In this document: positions 49,235 through 59,435 of the stretch, piece after piece
How positions within the stretch are numbered: the stretch's first letter is position 1
Layout: each line of letters begins with the position of its first letter
Origin: Strobilurus pachycystidiatus
Taxonomy: Eukaryota; Basidiomycota; Agaricomycetes; Agaricales; Physalacriaceae
Length of the DNA stretch: 64,000 nt
Reading direction: 5' to 3'
Assembly: GCA_019915135.1 (NCBI GenBank)
Contig: JAHLMK010000002.1
Span: 1,550,001-1,614,000, forward strand
Position numbers and translations under genes: made by a program
The notes under the pieces: model-generated
Seen by the model: the letters and a program-made list of their open reading frames with translations, nothing else
The model's database searches: none
What the model was told of the DNA's origin: nothing

Positions 49235-49945
49235 GACGATCTTGAGATGGCTACCCGAGACGAATCAGTCTGGCGAGAATGGTCTTTCGGTGACCTGCTT
49301 TGAGCTCGGTCGAGGAGGAGGTGGATTGATGATCCTCTTGCCAATTGGCCTTTTTTACGAAACGTTGCCAACTGATTTACTCTTCTTATCAGATTTCGCT
49401 ACATCTAGCTGAGGCTGAGTCTACTGGAAACGGCGCGTCTATTGGGATGTTTTCTGTCCGCAGGCTAAGCTTTGCGCTCAGAACGCGCCCAGGATCCCGG
49501 GACCTTGATCATCATGCATAAATACCACTCAGTGTATCGACTGGGCTTGCGTGGCGACCCAAGCGTGGGTGTGGGGAGTCACTCGGAGCATCAGGGAGGC
49601 CGGTGAATTGTACGCCACATTGTTGATGGTGTTGTCATTTCTAGCAGCGAAGACGTAGTAGATGTCTATCATAGCGGCGGTCTATTCATTTGAGGTTTCA
49701 TCACTGAGAACTGGCCACAGCTCCGTATTGATAGCTCTACACCCCATAGCCAGTCTCCCGTTGCGTCCTCACCGGAAACTCGTGCTCAAACGTTGAGATA
49801 CATGATAGCAGGTGTGATTACGTTCCGAATGGAGGAAATGAGAGTGTAGGTGAAAGCATTATTACGATGACCTGGCAGAAGGAAACGATACGAAGTGCAG
49901 TACTACAAAGAAATAAGAATAAGCAAGCAGGGTATGTATCCACAG
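49235..49945. other. Intergenic, no gene recognised
   Basis: About 700 bases between the small helical gene and the next minus-strand gene. I see neither coding exons nor RNA genes here; it must hold two 3' ends. Confidence 0.4.
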
Positions 49946-51887
49946 TTATAACGCGTCCTCGTCGTCCCATCGGGATATCTTCCCAAGCGGACGATAATAG
50001 TACTGTTTGTACTTCTTGGTCACACTCCTCTTTGCAGGACGGGGCATCATGCTCCGTATCAGTGTCGCACGATCCTGGTCCTCATCCCGCTCTGGAACGT
50101 AAAACCATTGTGCTTCCATTGGACGGTCGGAATCATCCTGTAATGTATTTAGATCATCTTTCACGCAGGTAGAGAAAACAGCACGCACCATTCCGCTACT
50201 TTCCACCTTGCCAAAGATGCCGTTCTGCCCATGCGCATCCTGCAATACACGCGAAAAGACCTCAGCGCTCCAGTCCCGCTTCAGGGCAGGCCGATTCGTC
50301 AACACCATTTTGTACAGAGAGGACGGGGAGAAAGATGATGCACGAGACGTCGCCATGGTCTCAATTATCATGCCACATATCTCCAGATCTTCCGTGGACA
50401 TGACGAGTTTGGGAATAGGCGGAGGTGGTGCTTCATCTTCAGATTCCGATTCAGATGATGAGGACGACGAAAATGATGGCTGCCTTCTTCGACGTCGCGG
50501 AGCTGGCTTGGAAGGGGGTGGCGGGGGTGCCGGTTTACGGGGACGGGGTTTAGATACGACAACTGTGTTTTCGTCGGCGTCCTTGTTTTTACGAGCTCTG
50601 GGCTTCGAAGAACCTGCGGTTCGAGCCTTTTTCCTCGGAGCCGGCTCCTCTGAATTTCTCCGCTTCGCATCGTTCTCCTTGACAGTCAACACGCTGCTTT
50701 GGCCACTAGCCATCGGGCCATCAACCGCGTCAGATTTGACCGTAAGGACTTCCCCACTGCAGCTTCCGGAGCTCGGAACAACATCTTCGTCATGTACGAC
50801 GTCTGTGTCCATACACTCGGCGCTGCATGTGATCGGATGTTCTGAACTTTCTGGGGGATTTAGAATTTCAACTGTGAAGAGTGTCGTGGCCACAGTGGCA
50901 GGTTCGAGATCCTGGCGTTATCTATATTAGCCGGAGGCTTGAGACAGATAAGGTAAGACAACGCACTGGAGAAGAGACTAAATGTAGGCTTTCGATATCC
51001 ACATTGTCCGAAGTCAACGGAATGATAGCGGGGGACAATGGTGCGAGAGTCAATGGAGGTATTGATGGGGATGGAGACATGGAAGCACATAGTGCCAATG
51101 GCGAAGAGAAGCCGGATATGGGTTCAAAATCAGGGGAAACGAGAAGGGACTTGGGAGATAACGGCGGTGACGAAGGCGGAAGTGAGAAGGATGGCCGCAT
51201 ATCTGGAGAAGACATGATCCCGCCCTCGGACGTGTGGTTTTCCGACTCGAGATCCGCGTCATAGGATGTGGCTCGGGACTCGGAGATGAAAGCTAGTGAA
51301 GTCGGGTGCTGGGCAGGCTCCGACGCTAGTCTTGTCGCTGAAGACGGAGGTGGTCGGGAAGTGCTTGACTCCGAGTACCGTTGTCGGAAAGCGGTGGTTG
51401 AAGGAGGTAGGGGCTCCTTCCAGCGTCCCCGCTCATCCGACGTCTGGAAGAAGGTAGCCCTGAAATTCAAGCCACTCTGTTCTTCTTCTTCTTCTCCACC
51501 TTCCTCCTCTTCACTATCAGAGTAGAAAACCGAATCGAGAGATGTGGATGGCCGATTGACATCCCAATCGAACTCGCCACTATCTGAGTGCGCGATGTCG
51601 GACGACGCCGAAGGAGCCAGATCGCCGAACATGGTGCGGAAGCTCGGTAGCTTGCATGGAGCAAGTGCAGTGGCGGATTCCTTTGGTCTTATTTCGGGAG
51701 ACCATGTCGAAGGTAGTCGATGAGCAAAGTCGCGAGAAGGACTGCTCGAAACAATATGTGGTCGGGAGTACGATGCGATAATAGGTGAGGTGGGCAGTGA
51801 AGATGAGCACGGTGGCGAGGAGGACGGTGAGGAGTAGATGTCGGAGTTGTGGGAGGATCGTTGTCGTTGACCCACTCGGAAGGACAT
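49946..51887 (-). CDS. Uncharacterised acidic/basic protein, possibly winged-helix C-terminal domain
   Basis: Two exons (50967-51887 and 49946-50911) are joined by a 55-nt intron (50912-50966) in phase 0, giving 628 residues. The start is MSFRVGQRQRSSHNSD. The first 400 residues are Ser/Pro-rich with an acidic run (SDSEEEEGGEEEEEQSG). Then come basic clusters KPRARKNKD and APRRRRRQPS, a poly-Ser tract, and a folded C-terminal part of about 150 residues. That part has EDLEICGMIIETMATSRASS, PSSLYKMVLTNRPALKRDW and FSRVLQDAHGQNGIFGKV, which look like a helix-helix-beta winged-helix arrangement. It ends YYRPLGKISRWDDEDAL. A nuclear, DNA-associated role is inferred from charge and fold only. No named family recognised. 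Confidence 0.75.
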
Positions 51888-52078
51888 GGTGGTTCGCAAT
51901 AAACAATATGCAGTCACGTGTGATCCACGACGTCACATTCAACGCGTTTCGCGCGGAGTGCGAACTCGAACCTGTGCCGCTTCAAGCCGCTCCGGATTAG
52001 TCCGGAGCGAACATACCATCAAACCGCATCAGGCGCCCTTTCGTCTACCGTGACCACACATCGCACCTGCCTTGCACC
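51888..52078. promoter_or_regulatory. Divergent promoter region
   Basis: A 191-base gap between the divergent starts of the uncharacterised nuclear protein (minus) and the atypical kinase (plus). Confidence 0.4.
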
Positions 52079-53454
52079 ATGTGGCTGGCAGAGTTGCTGG
52101 AGGTGAAATTTGTTCTAGCTCGATGGTGGATAAGATGGACTTTTCCGCTCTCCATGCGCTGGAAGCTTTTATGCGCTCATCTCCGGCGGGGCCACTATCA
52201 GCGGGCGCTGGTGTCCATCCCAGTCAACTTGTCGGAATGGAGAATGGACCTCGAGAACAATTTTGACGACAGTATTGCACAAGGACGGCGGATTGTATCT
52301 CACTGGCAGTCCCTTCGCGCGTGCTTTGCCAGTAGTGGCTATGTCCTTTATGTTAATTATCCCGGCGGCTTCCTCTCAAAACCCCATGCCGCAGAACCTG
52401 CAGCGTTTCGTGAAGCTTGTCATCCGTATGCTCGATGCATGTATGATGGGGAGGAGGATGCGGAGTTTGCGCTTTTGGTGAGCATAAAGTTCTCCCTCAC
52501 TTTTCCTACCGCTAACCACTCATGCTAGCCGTGTCCGCTGTGGGCTGCACGAGATGAACTCGGGAGAGATCTCATCATTAAGTAGCCGACATCCCGCCTT
52601 CGCTCGCTGCCGCCCTAACGTGGGAACTAGGATTGTGGCCGACGTAACAGGCCCCACAGAAGAACTAGCAGCTCTTGAGGCTCTTAAGAAGGCACATGGA
52701 CAAAGTCTGCAAAATCCTTGCGTTCCCGTCCTTGATTTTGTCGCCGTCAATGGCCTGGTTTGTGCGGTGATGCCAAGGTAAGGTTCCCTAAGGAAATCTT
52801 CGTGATGCACGTCAACACACTCAGGTGGACACCATCCAACAAACCCGCCTTCGAGAGCGTCGGGGAGGTGATGGAATGGGCAACCGGCCTGTTGACGGTA
52901 AGCTAGTATGCTGCTTTGAAGCGCAAATGAACAATTGGTTCACAACAGGCCGTCGCTGCCCTTCATGAGCTGAGGATTGTGCACGGCGACTTTGCGATGC
53001 AAAACACCGCCATCAACGTCCTCATTAAACAGGATACATCCAAGCGTGGCTGCAGGGGCCCCGGTGTTACATATAAGCTACTCGACCTGGGTAATTGTCT
53101 CATATATCCCAGAGACGTGACCATCGAGGACGTCCTCGATGCCTCGGGCCGGCTCAATATTTGTCTAGGCCGAAATGGGCTAGCAGTCCCGCAAGAGCCC
53201 TATAACCCCTTCCATGCGGAACTCGCAGTGGTCTGTTGCTCTTTGCGGCCGTACCTAAAAGTATGCTTTCTTAGGCCTCACCTTCAGCTGGCTCATTTTT
53301 GTTCTCATAGGAAGCAGAAACCGTTGTGCCTGGTCTCTCAGAGTTTCTGGACCGGGCCAAGGATTTCTTGTCGGAGCCGCAGACGGCGGAGGCGGCCTTG
53401 GATTGCTTTCGGGGGCTGAACAATCACACGGCGGAGGAGCGGTGTGGCGTATAG
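52079..53454 (+). CDS. Atypical basidiomycete protein-kinase-like protein
   Basis: Six exons (52079-52477, 52529-52581, 52631-52777, 52825-52897, 52949-53260, 53311-53454) add to 1128 nt, or 375 residues. The kinase-like core begins AARDELGRDLIIKIVAD, with a lysine in the expected place. It continues EELAALEALKKAH, VPVLDFVAVNGLVCAVMPRW and VGEVMEWATGLLTAVAALHE. The catalytic loop is VHGDFAMQN: Asp and Asn are kept, but HRD has become HGD. The metal motif is LLDLG in place of DFG. Such kinases with HGD and divergent DFG are an abundant expanded family in mushroom-forming fungi. There is no glycine loop that I can see in the N-terminal part. Activity may be reduced or the protein may be a pseudokinase. 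All splice joins are in phase and no stop breaks the model. Confidence 0.8.
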
Positions 53455-53880
53455 AAGTCAGGGAGGGCTTTTGTCTGTGCACCCCGGACCATGCGCAGTG
53501 GTGCTCAAATTGGACTTGTACAATTGCGATAAGGTCTAACATTGTAAGGCCCTTCTCAGCACAATTGCCGCGGCTAGCGCCGGTGCGTATTGTAGGGCGG
53601 GCCTGAGGCCTTCGAGGCGTGCGGGGCGGTCATCTGTGCTTTCTATGTGGTGACCAGCGATCTGACTGGGATACGGTAGTAATAGGTTCTCAGAACCGTT
53701 TGTATCATAGAACCTGGAGTTTCCAGTGGCCTGGAGCATCTGTGCATCAATAGCTTGGGAACCTCGGTGGGCAGCCAGTGGCCAGCTGAGCTGCATCTCA
53801 GGCGGTTGTGTGATTGATCTACTATATGCAACTCAATGAAATCTTAACATGCTCTATCATAAACCACTCTACCAAACATC
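53455..53880. other. Intergenic, no gene recognised
   Basis: About 430 bases between the atypical kinase and the next small gene. It should contain the kinase 3' end and the promoter of the small gene. Confidence 0.4.
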
Positions 53881-54264
53881 ATGACCACACCCACCCCAGC
53901 CCCTCCCCCGCCCGCTGCCTATCAGGCTGACCTTCGAGTCGTTTTCCGGCAGGAAGCGGTGGGGCTGATCAACACTGGCGAGAAGAAGACCGTCCCGGCC
54001 AATACGCCTGCCACAATTGAACATTCTCATTTCTCGAATCATGTCAGTTTAAATTCGATCCCTCAACACGCAGCTCCGAGTCTCCGACCTCCAAGCCTCA
54101 TTGATCCTACAGATCCAAGTGCACCGATACAAAGTGCTGTTGGACGATGGCACAGCAATCTACGGAATCGAGGAGGCTGTCCTTGAGCCGGCCCAGGTGA
54201 GATCTCATCACGCCCTGCATGGTATTTATTCTCATCACGATAAAAAGTAATCCAACAGCGATAG
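53881..54264 (+). CDS. Small uncharacterised protein
   Basis: The model is 53881-54042, 54113-54196 and 54259-54264, giving 83 residues. The start is MTTPTPAPPPPAAYQADLRV. Then FRQEAVGLINTGEKKTVPAN leads, after a 70-nt intron, into IQVHRYKVLLDDGTAIYGIE and EAVLEPAQ. Alternating hydrophobic residues in the last part suggest a small beta-rich fold, a little like an SH3, Tudor or chromo-type barrel. The last intron and final two codons are uncertain; without that intron the protein ends about 17 residues later. No family recognised. Confidence 0.45.
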
Positions 54265-54968
54265 CAATGCGAGTCAGTATGAGCGGAGTAAAATATGCAT
54301 TGTGAAGCAGAAGTTATGAACTGTACTACGCACTAAATAAATATTCACAAATTTGGACTTTCAGAACATCCATTTACTGCTAACCATGACCGTCTTCAGG
54401 ATGCGCGGCTGCGCATGGAAGCATCGAGGCCATGTCCAGCCGCAGCCTGATATGTTCCCTTTATTCTCGTAGTTTACACATTGTGTTCGACCGTCAGTTG
54501 CACGCGGGCTTCGCGCCTGCAATGCGCGGTGCAGCCGCCTTCAAGCCATACTTAGAACACAAGAGTCCCCCGCTTGAATACAGCCGGTTGCCAATATAAT
54601 GCGGCGATGGCAATGGCGGTGCCGGGCGTCGCATGTCTGTTCAAACGGGCAAGCCGCAACCTTGACTATTGAGGCCAGCTTGAGCGCGCCCAGCACTGCT
54701 GTGCCACCGATTGGACAGATTGTGAAGCAGCAGCATTTAAATACAACTTAAACTTTGACTCCAAGCTTCAACGCCGCTGGCAGGATCTCGTCAGCAAAGT
54801 AGTGGCTTTCTCCAGACTCTGAGAAATTCTGTCTGTGACTATTTGGCACTCGAAGGAGGTCGGCACTCTGCTTCGACACTAATTCTTTCCTTACAAGAGT
54901 AATATATGCACTGTATTTCGTATCAGGCTATTAGCTACATAAGGACTTTAGTAACACGAGGATCATGA
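54265..54968. other. Intergenic, gene-poor
   Basis: About 700 bases, A/T-rich in parts, with no coding exon I can support. It leads directly into the hAT-like MITE. Confidence 0.4.
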
Positions 54969-55375
54969 TAGTCTCGTGATACCATCCGCTTACAGACACC
55001 CTAAAAGGGAACCCGTCCGTAACCGTCTGGGATCGGATGCGCCGTTTTGGGTGGGCACTCCCTTCGTTTTTCCCCCTGACGTCATTTTTGGCGTGCTGAA
55101 GAGCGCTGTACACAGCCACGGCCCAAAATGTCCAAGTTTCGGTGCCCAGTCTTGGAGTCATCCCGCATATTCATGTATTGTAAAAATTAATTGAAACTTG
55201 TCTTTGCCATACAAACAACTCTCCCTCCAGCAGTAAGGATGAGGGGAGGGCCAATGGCATGTTTTGGCCCTAAAAACCGAAGGGAGTGCCCACCCAAAAC
55301 GGCGCATCCGATCCCAGACGGTTACGGACGGGTTCCCTTTTAGGGTGTCTGTAAGCGGATGGTATCACGAGACTA
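54969..55375. mobile_element. hAT-like MITE, 407 bp, 98-bp perfect terminal inverted repeats, 8-bp target duplication
   Basis: The left end is TAGTCTCGTGATACCATCCG and the right end is its exact inverse complement, with 98 identical bases on each side (54969-55066 and 55278-55375). Both sides are flanked by GATCATGA (54961-54968 and 55376-55383). An 8-bp target duplication with TA(G/C)-type ends is the pattern of the hAT superfamily. The roughly 210-base centre encodes no protein, so the element is non-autonomous. Identical arms suggest recent insertion or strong arm conservation. Confidence 0.9.
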
Positions 55376-57751
55376 GATCATGATGTGTTAGATGAGAAGC
55401 CGAATGTGCCGGGCGATATTTCATAATTCATTTCTCCGACTCGTCCTAAGTTATTCAACAGTGCTGAGCTTACGAGTTTACTTTCCAAGGCTTACTGTAA
55501 ACTTCCTTTACCGTACTGTAAACCATCAAGGTAAACTTGATCGACGTTTACTGCCGGGCACGGTGCTGGCTCACCTAAGTAAGAGTGATCAAGGCGCATC
55601 ATCGGGAACGTCGGGTTCTATTTCCGATCACAATTCCTGACGAGTCCGCGGTCTTCTAGCACGCCACAACAAGAACCTCTGATGATTATTGCACACATGA
55701 TATTATCTACATCTTCCATGCCACGATTTAGACATGACCGCTATCGCTAGAGGTCCCAACATGACCGTTATATAAGTACCCTGTCTAGTGATAAAGAGCA
55801 ACACTAACGTCTGCTGACCGAAGTCGCCGCCAGGACGGAATCGTTCGGAAACACTTACAAGCAACATGGATGAACCGACGAAGAGGGCCACCAGCGCGAG
55901 TACATTCAATTCCATTTGATCTCCCCTTAGCCCGGACGGCGCACTAGAGGTAAGAGTCATTTCAATCAACAGGACAGACAAGCAAGAGCAACTTCCGTCT
56001 GAAGTCGAGGCAAATTTAAAGATGTTGAGAGCGTGCCGCAACTAGGCGTCAGTGACCAATCAGAACGTTCAGCGTTCTCGTGCAAGCAGAGGGATTCCGT
56101 AAGCCGCAGATGTAGTTTTTGATTCAAAACTTGACTGGAGATAGCTGACGAGTGAGATCCAAGGAACCCCGATAGGGCTTGCAGAGACTCGACTGGAAGC
56201 CTATGGTAAAGAGACAGATTGAGATTGAGAGAATATATGTGTAGTAGAGAACTTGATGAGGGACACGCTAGCCCACAGTGGTCCGAGCCAATGAACGCCT
56301 GGTTTGAACCGCATGCTGGTATTGGTTGCTTCCGCTGGCCCAGAGATCACTCGTAATGGTGATCAGCCGAGCTTATCACGGTCCGAATGTCGATGTCCTA
56401 GTTGTGGATGAAAGTCTAGACGATATTGATAGAGGTTCATCTTCCTTGATGAAGGTTGCAAGCCCAGACTCAGATTGAATATGCCCTAATTGATTGGAAT
56501 GTAGGGTTGGAGGTGAGGGGAACGACGAATTTCAAGCTTACTGTATGAATGAGTCACTTGACCGTAGTGAATTCGATAGAGCTCGATACACAATCGATAC
56601 AAGCTGGTAAGCAACGTTCATGTTGACCCTAGGCCCACCAGATCCCAATAAATAGTGAGAGCTTCGCGCTCTGCAGTGCATCAAAATCGTCGTCGTCGTC
56701 GACGGTTGTCCGGGCGGGTGCAGGACCAATACTATGGGCGAGCCGAGACATTGTTGTGGCGTAGGGCAGGCGACTGTGGGGAAATAGCGAGTCAGTGGTC
56801 GTTGTCACTTGACACTGACAAGCTTCGCAGGCATGACACTTACACGGGATAACATACAGAGACTCTTCAGTACGCGCCCGATCACAATGGACATTCGGAC
56901 GCGTCAAGGCAAGCCTGTGCATGTGAATGAGTTCACACTTGTCTCCTCGGACTCGGAGGGAGGTAGTTTCAGTTCTTGATATAATACTTGAGGAACGGAC
57001 AGCAGATGCGGAGGCGCGGGGGAACTCCTAGCCGTCTGTCGCATCGTCGACGTCGAGCTCGGGCTAGAGCACTGCAGCAGGAGCTGAAGACCATGGCGGT
57101 GATTGCGCTGAAAAGCATCTGAGCTGCAAGGGGGTATGCGGATGCTCGAGACACATGGCTGGCTTCGGACACTATCAAATGAATGGCACTTTCAGTTACG
57201 AGGCTCAGAGAAGCAAGTTTGGGAGGAATTAGATGTCATCGATCCATTAGCGAGAACGCGTGGGGGCGTCGAAGAAGGTTAAAGGTGAGGACGGTCGGGC
57301 TTGCACGGGAACCAGCTGCCCATCCCGCATGAACATCTGAGACCATGGAAAGCCGAAGGATGAGCAACCGGGGGATCCATGAACCTGAGGGCCACGGAAA
57401 GCGTGAGACAACAACAGCAGTAATTTGTAGCCAGTAGCAGCGGTCGTTGCAGGGTTAGTTGACGAAGGCTAAGATTACTCCAAACGCGCATGCAATGGCA
57501 TTGGCTGAGCGTGAGGTTGTACAGCCTTCATTGGTTGCGGCTGAACCAATGAACACCGCAAGTGCCAAGGTCTGAATGAACACAGAGGCAGCGTTCGACA
57601 GCGGTCCAACCAAAGACGCCGGTATTGAATGGGCCCGGGTTATGACGGCAGAGACAGTGATGGGATCAGGTACCCGGCTTCCGCCGAGGAAAGTGCAGGG
57701 AGCCCCGCATTCCTTTTTCAATTCCACCAGCAACCATCGTTACCCATCATC
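55376..57751. other. Gene-poor region with weak membrane-protein-like open frames
   Basis: About 2.4 kb. Minus-strand frames with hydrophobic stretches occur at 55703-56041 (contains MELNVLALVALFVGSSMLLV) and 57455-57733 (contains VFIQTLALAVFIGSAATNEG). A further basic frame lies at 56969-57178. I could not join them into one convincing model with good splice sites. The one nearest the PP2C gene would have to start only 18 bases from its start codon. They may be fragments of a decayed membrane protein gene, or chance. Confidence 0.3.
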
Positions 57752-58948
57752 ATGAATCTCAAAGTGAAGCCGCCCACGACGCTGGCGCGGCGCTCGCTCT
57801 ACACATCGGTGGCGTCGGCACCCAAGTTCTTCGATGCAGGCGCCGTACAACCGAGAAACGGCAACGGGCGCGGAAAGCCTGAGTTCGTCATGTCCGCAAC
57901 CATGTCGCTCCATGCGCCGCAGTGGCCGCCTGGGGAGGGCCGCAATGGCGTGGTGCGTGCTTGGGAGGCACAGCGGGATGGAATGGTCAAGCGGCAGCGG
58001 CGGATGGAACTGGACGTAGGCGGTTACGGGATAAGCAAGAGCGGACGCGGGCGTGGCGGCGGGGGCACACAGCAGGTCGGAGAGGACGCATACTTTGTCG
58101 GGCGGCGAGGGATCGGCGTCGCTGACGGCGTCGGAGGCTGGAAGAAGCACCAGTCGACCAAGGGAAAGGAGCGGGAAGAGGAAGGCGGGAGCGGCAGTGC
58201 AATTTTCGCAGAACGACTCATGCGCGCCGCGGCAGAGGAATGCGAGGAGCTGGAGCCGCCTAGGCCGAGCAATTTCATCGGGATGCTAGAGCGCCGCTGG
58301 GACCTATACGAGGAGATGCAGGAGCTGGAAGACGCTGTGGACGTGCTGGTCGTGCTCGAGCGAGCGTACGCCAAAACCCTGAAACCACCTCCACCAGAAC
58401 AGGGCTCGTCCACCGCCTTGCTCGCTGTTCTGTCTCCATCTACCACCGCACACCTTCCCTTCACACCACCGCCGAGCCCCACCTCGTCACCACTGACCTC
58501 AACTCTGAAAATCGCGCACGTTGGCGACTGCATGGCCATGGTCATCCGCGGATCATCGCTCATCTTCCGTTCGCAGGAAATGTGGTGGGCGTTCAACACA
58601 CCCGTTCAGCTCGGCCCCGGCACCTCTCCTTCCGATGTAACGCCCCACACCTTCACACTACCCGTCGCAGAGGGAGATCTTGTCATTCTCGCTACCGACG
58701 GCCTTTCAGATAATCTATGGGACGAGGATGTCCTGGATGAAGTGTCAAAGTGGAAGACAGACCCCAACGCCAAGGTGGAGGTTCTCAGCGAAGCACTCTG
58801 TTCGCGAGCCAGGACGGTTGCGAGGGATCCCAATGCGCAGACGCCGTTTGCTCAACGAGCGAAGGAGGAGGGAAAGTTGTTCAAGGGCGGCAAGAAGGAC
58901 GATGTGACAGTCGTATGTGCTGTCGTACAGCAGAAAAGTCTCTCATGA
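57752..58948 (+). CDS. PP2C-family protein phosphatase, PTC7/PPTC7-like, probably mitochondrial
   Basis: A single open frame of 398 residues starting MNLKVKPPTTLARRSLYTS, an amphipathic, Arg-rich mitochondrial presequence. The PP2C core has GEDAYFVGRRGIGVADGVGG (metal-binding Asp), GSSTALLAVLS, LKIAHVGDCMAMVIRG, LVILATDGLSDNLWDEDVLD and KKDDVTVVCAVV. All metal-binding aspartates are present, so it should be active. PTC7-type enzymes act in the mitochondrial matrix, for example in coenzyme Q synthesis and mitophagy control. The upstream in-frame Met at 57629 would add 41 residues without improving the presequence, so 57752 is preferred. A Glu-rich insertion (EREEEGGSG) near residue 170 is lineage-specific. 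Confidence 0.92.
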   Translation: MNLKVKPPTTLARRSLYTSVASAPKFFDAGAVQPRNGNGRGKPEFVMSATMSLHAPQWPPGEGRNGVVRAWEAQRDGMVKRQRRMELDVGGYGISKSGRGRGGGGTQQVGEDAYFVGRRGIGVADGVGGWKKHQSTKGKEREEEGGSGSAIFAERLMRAAAEECEELEPPRPSNFIGMLERRWDLYEEMQELEDAVDVLVVLERAYAKTLKPPPPEQGSSTALLAVLSPSTTAHLPFTPPPSPTSSPLTSTLKIAHVGDCMAMVIRGSSLIFRSQEMWWAFNTPVQLGPGTSPSDVTPHTFTLPVAEGDLVILATDGLSDNLWDEDVLDEVSKWKTDPNAKVEVLSEALCSRARTVARDPNAQTPFAQRAKEEGKLFKGGKKDDVTVVCAVVQQKSLS

Positions 58949-59435
58949 TACCAACTTCGTCTTTCATCATACACTATACAACAACTTACAATAATACCTA
59001 CAGACAGGCCTGCGCGCTTCGAGATGACGCATATAAAGCAATGTACACTATGTCATTATTCTCACTTTCTTTATGGATTGGATCAAATGTATGTACATAC
59101 AATTCGGAGGCTTTGCTGACCTTAAGCTGCTCTTGCTCCATGCCCGAGTCTCACCTTCATTACACCTTACCGAACTTCACCTCATGGTTATATTATGCAT
59201 CGCACCAATCGGTCATTCGCCGCACAATTGACAAAGTCTAGGTCTGCATACTTAGTCTCGGGGGAACTCCAACGCGCCGCTCAGCCAATGAGGACTTCTA
59301 TATTCACGTCTGTGATATATAAAACGTCAAGGCAATGTGCTTCAATATACAGCAGGCAACAAAAAGGCTATGATACACAGTGAGTATAAATCAGGAGTCT
59401 ATCATACAGTTCAAGTGCAATACAAACCAAATCAA
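58949..59435. other. Intergenic between convergent genes
   Basis: About 490 bases between the PP2C stop (plus) and the F-box gene stop (minus). A CCAAT sequence (59284-59288) and a TATATAAAA sequence (about 59315) stand about 30 bases apart on the plus strand with no gene following. No coding exon seen. Confidence 0.4.

Noticed and set aside
57834..58599. Several long Arg- and Ser-rich frames opposite the PP2C gene
   Set aside because: The PP2C frame explains the region with all its metal-binding motifs. The others are shadows caused by high GC content.
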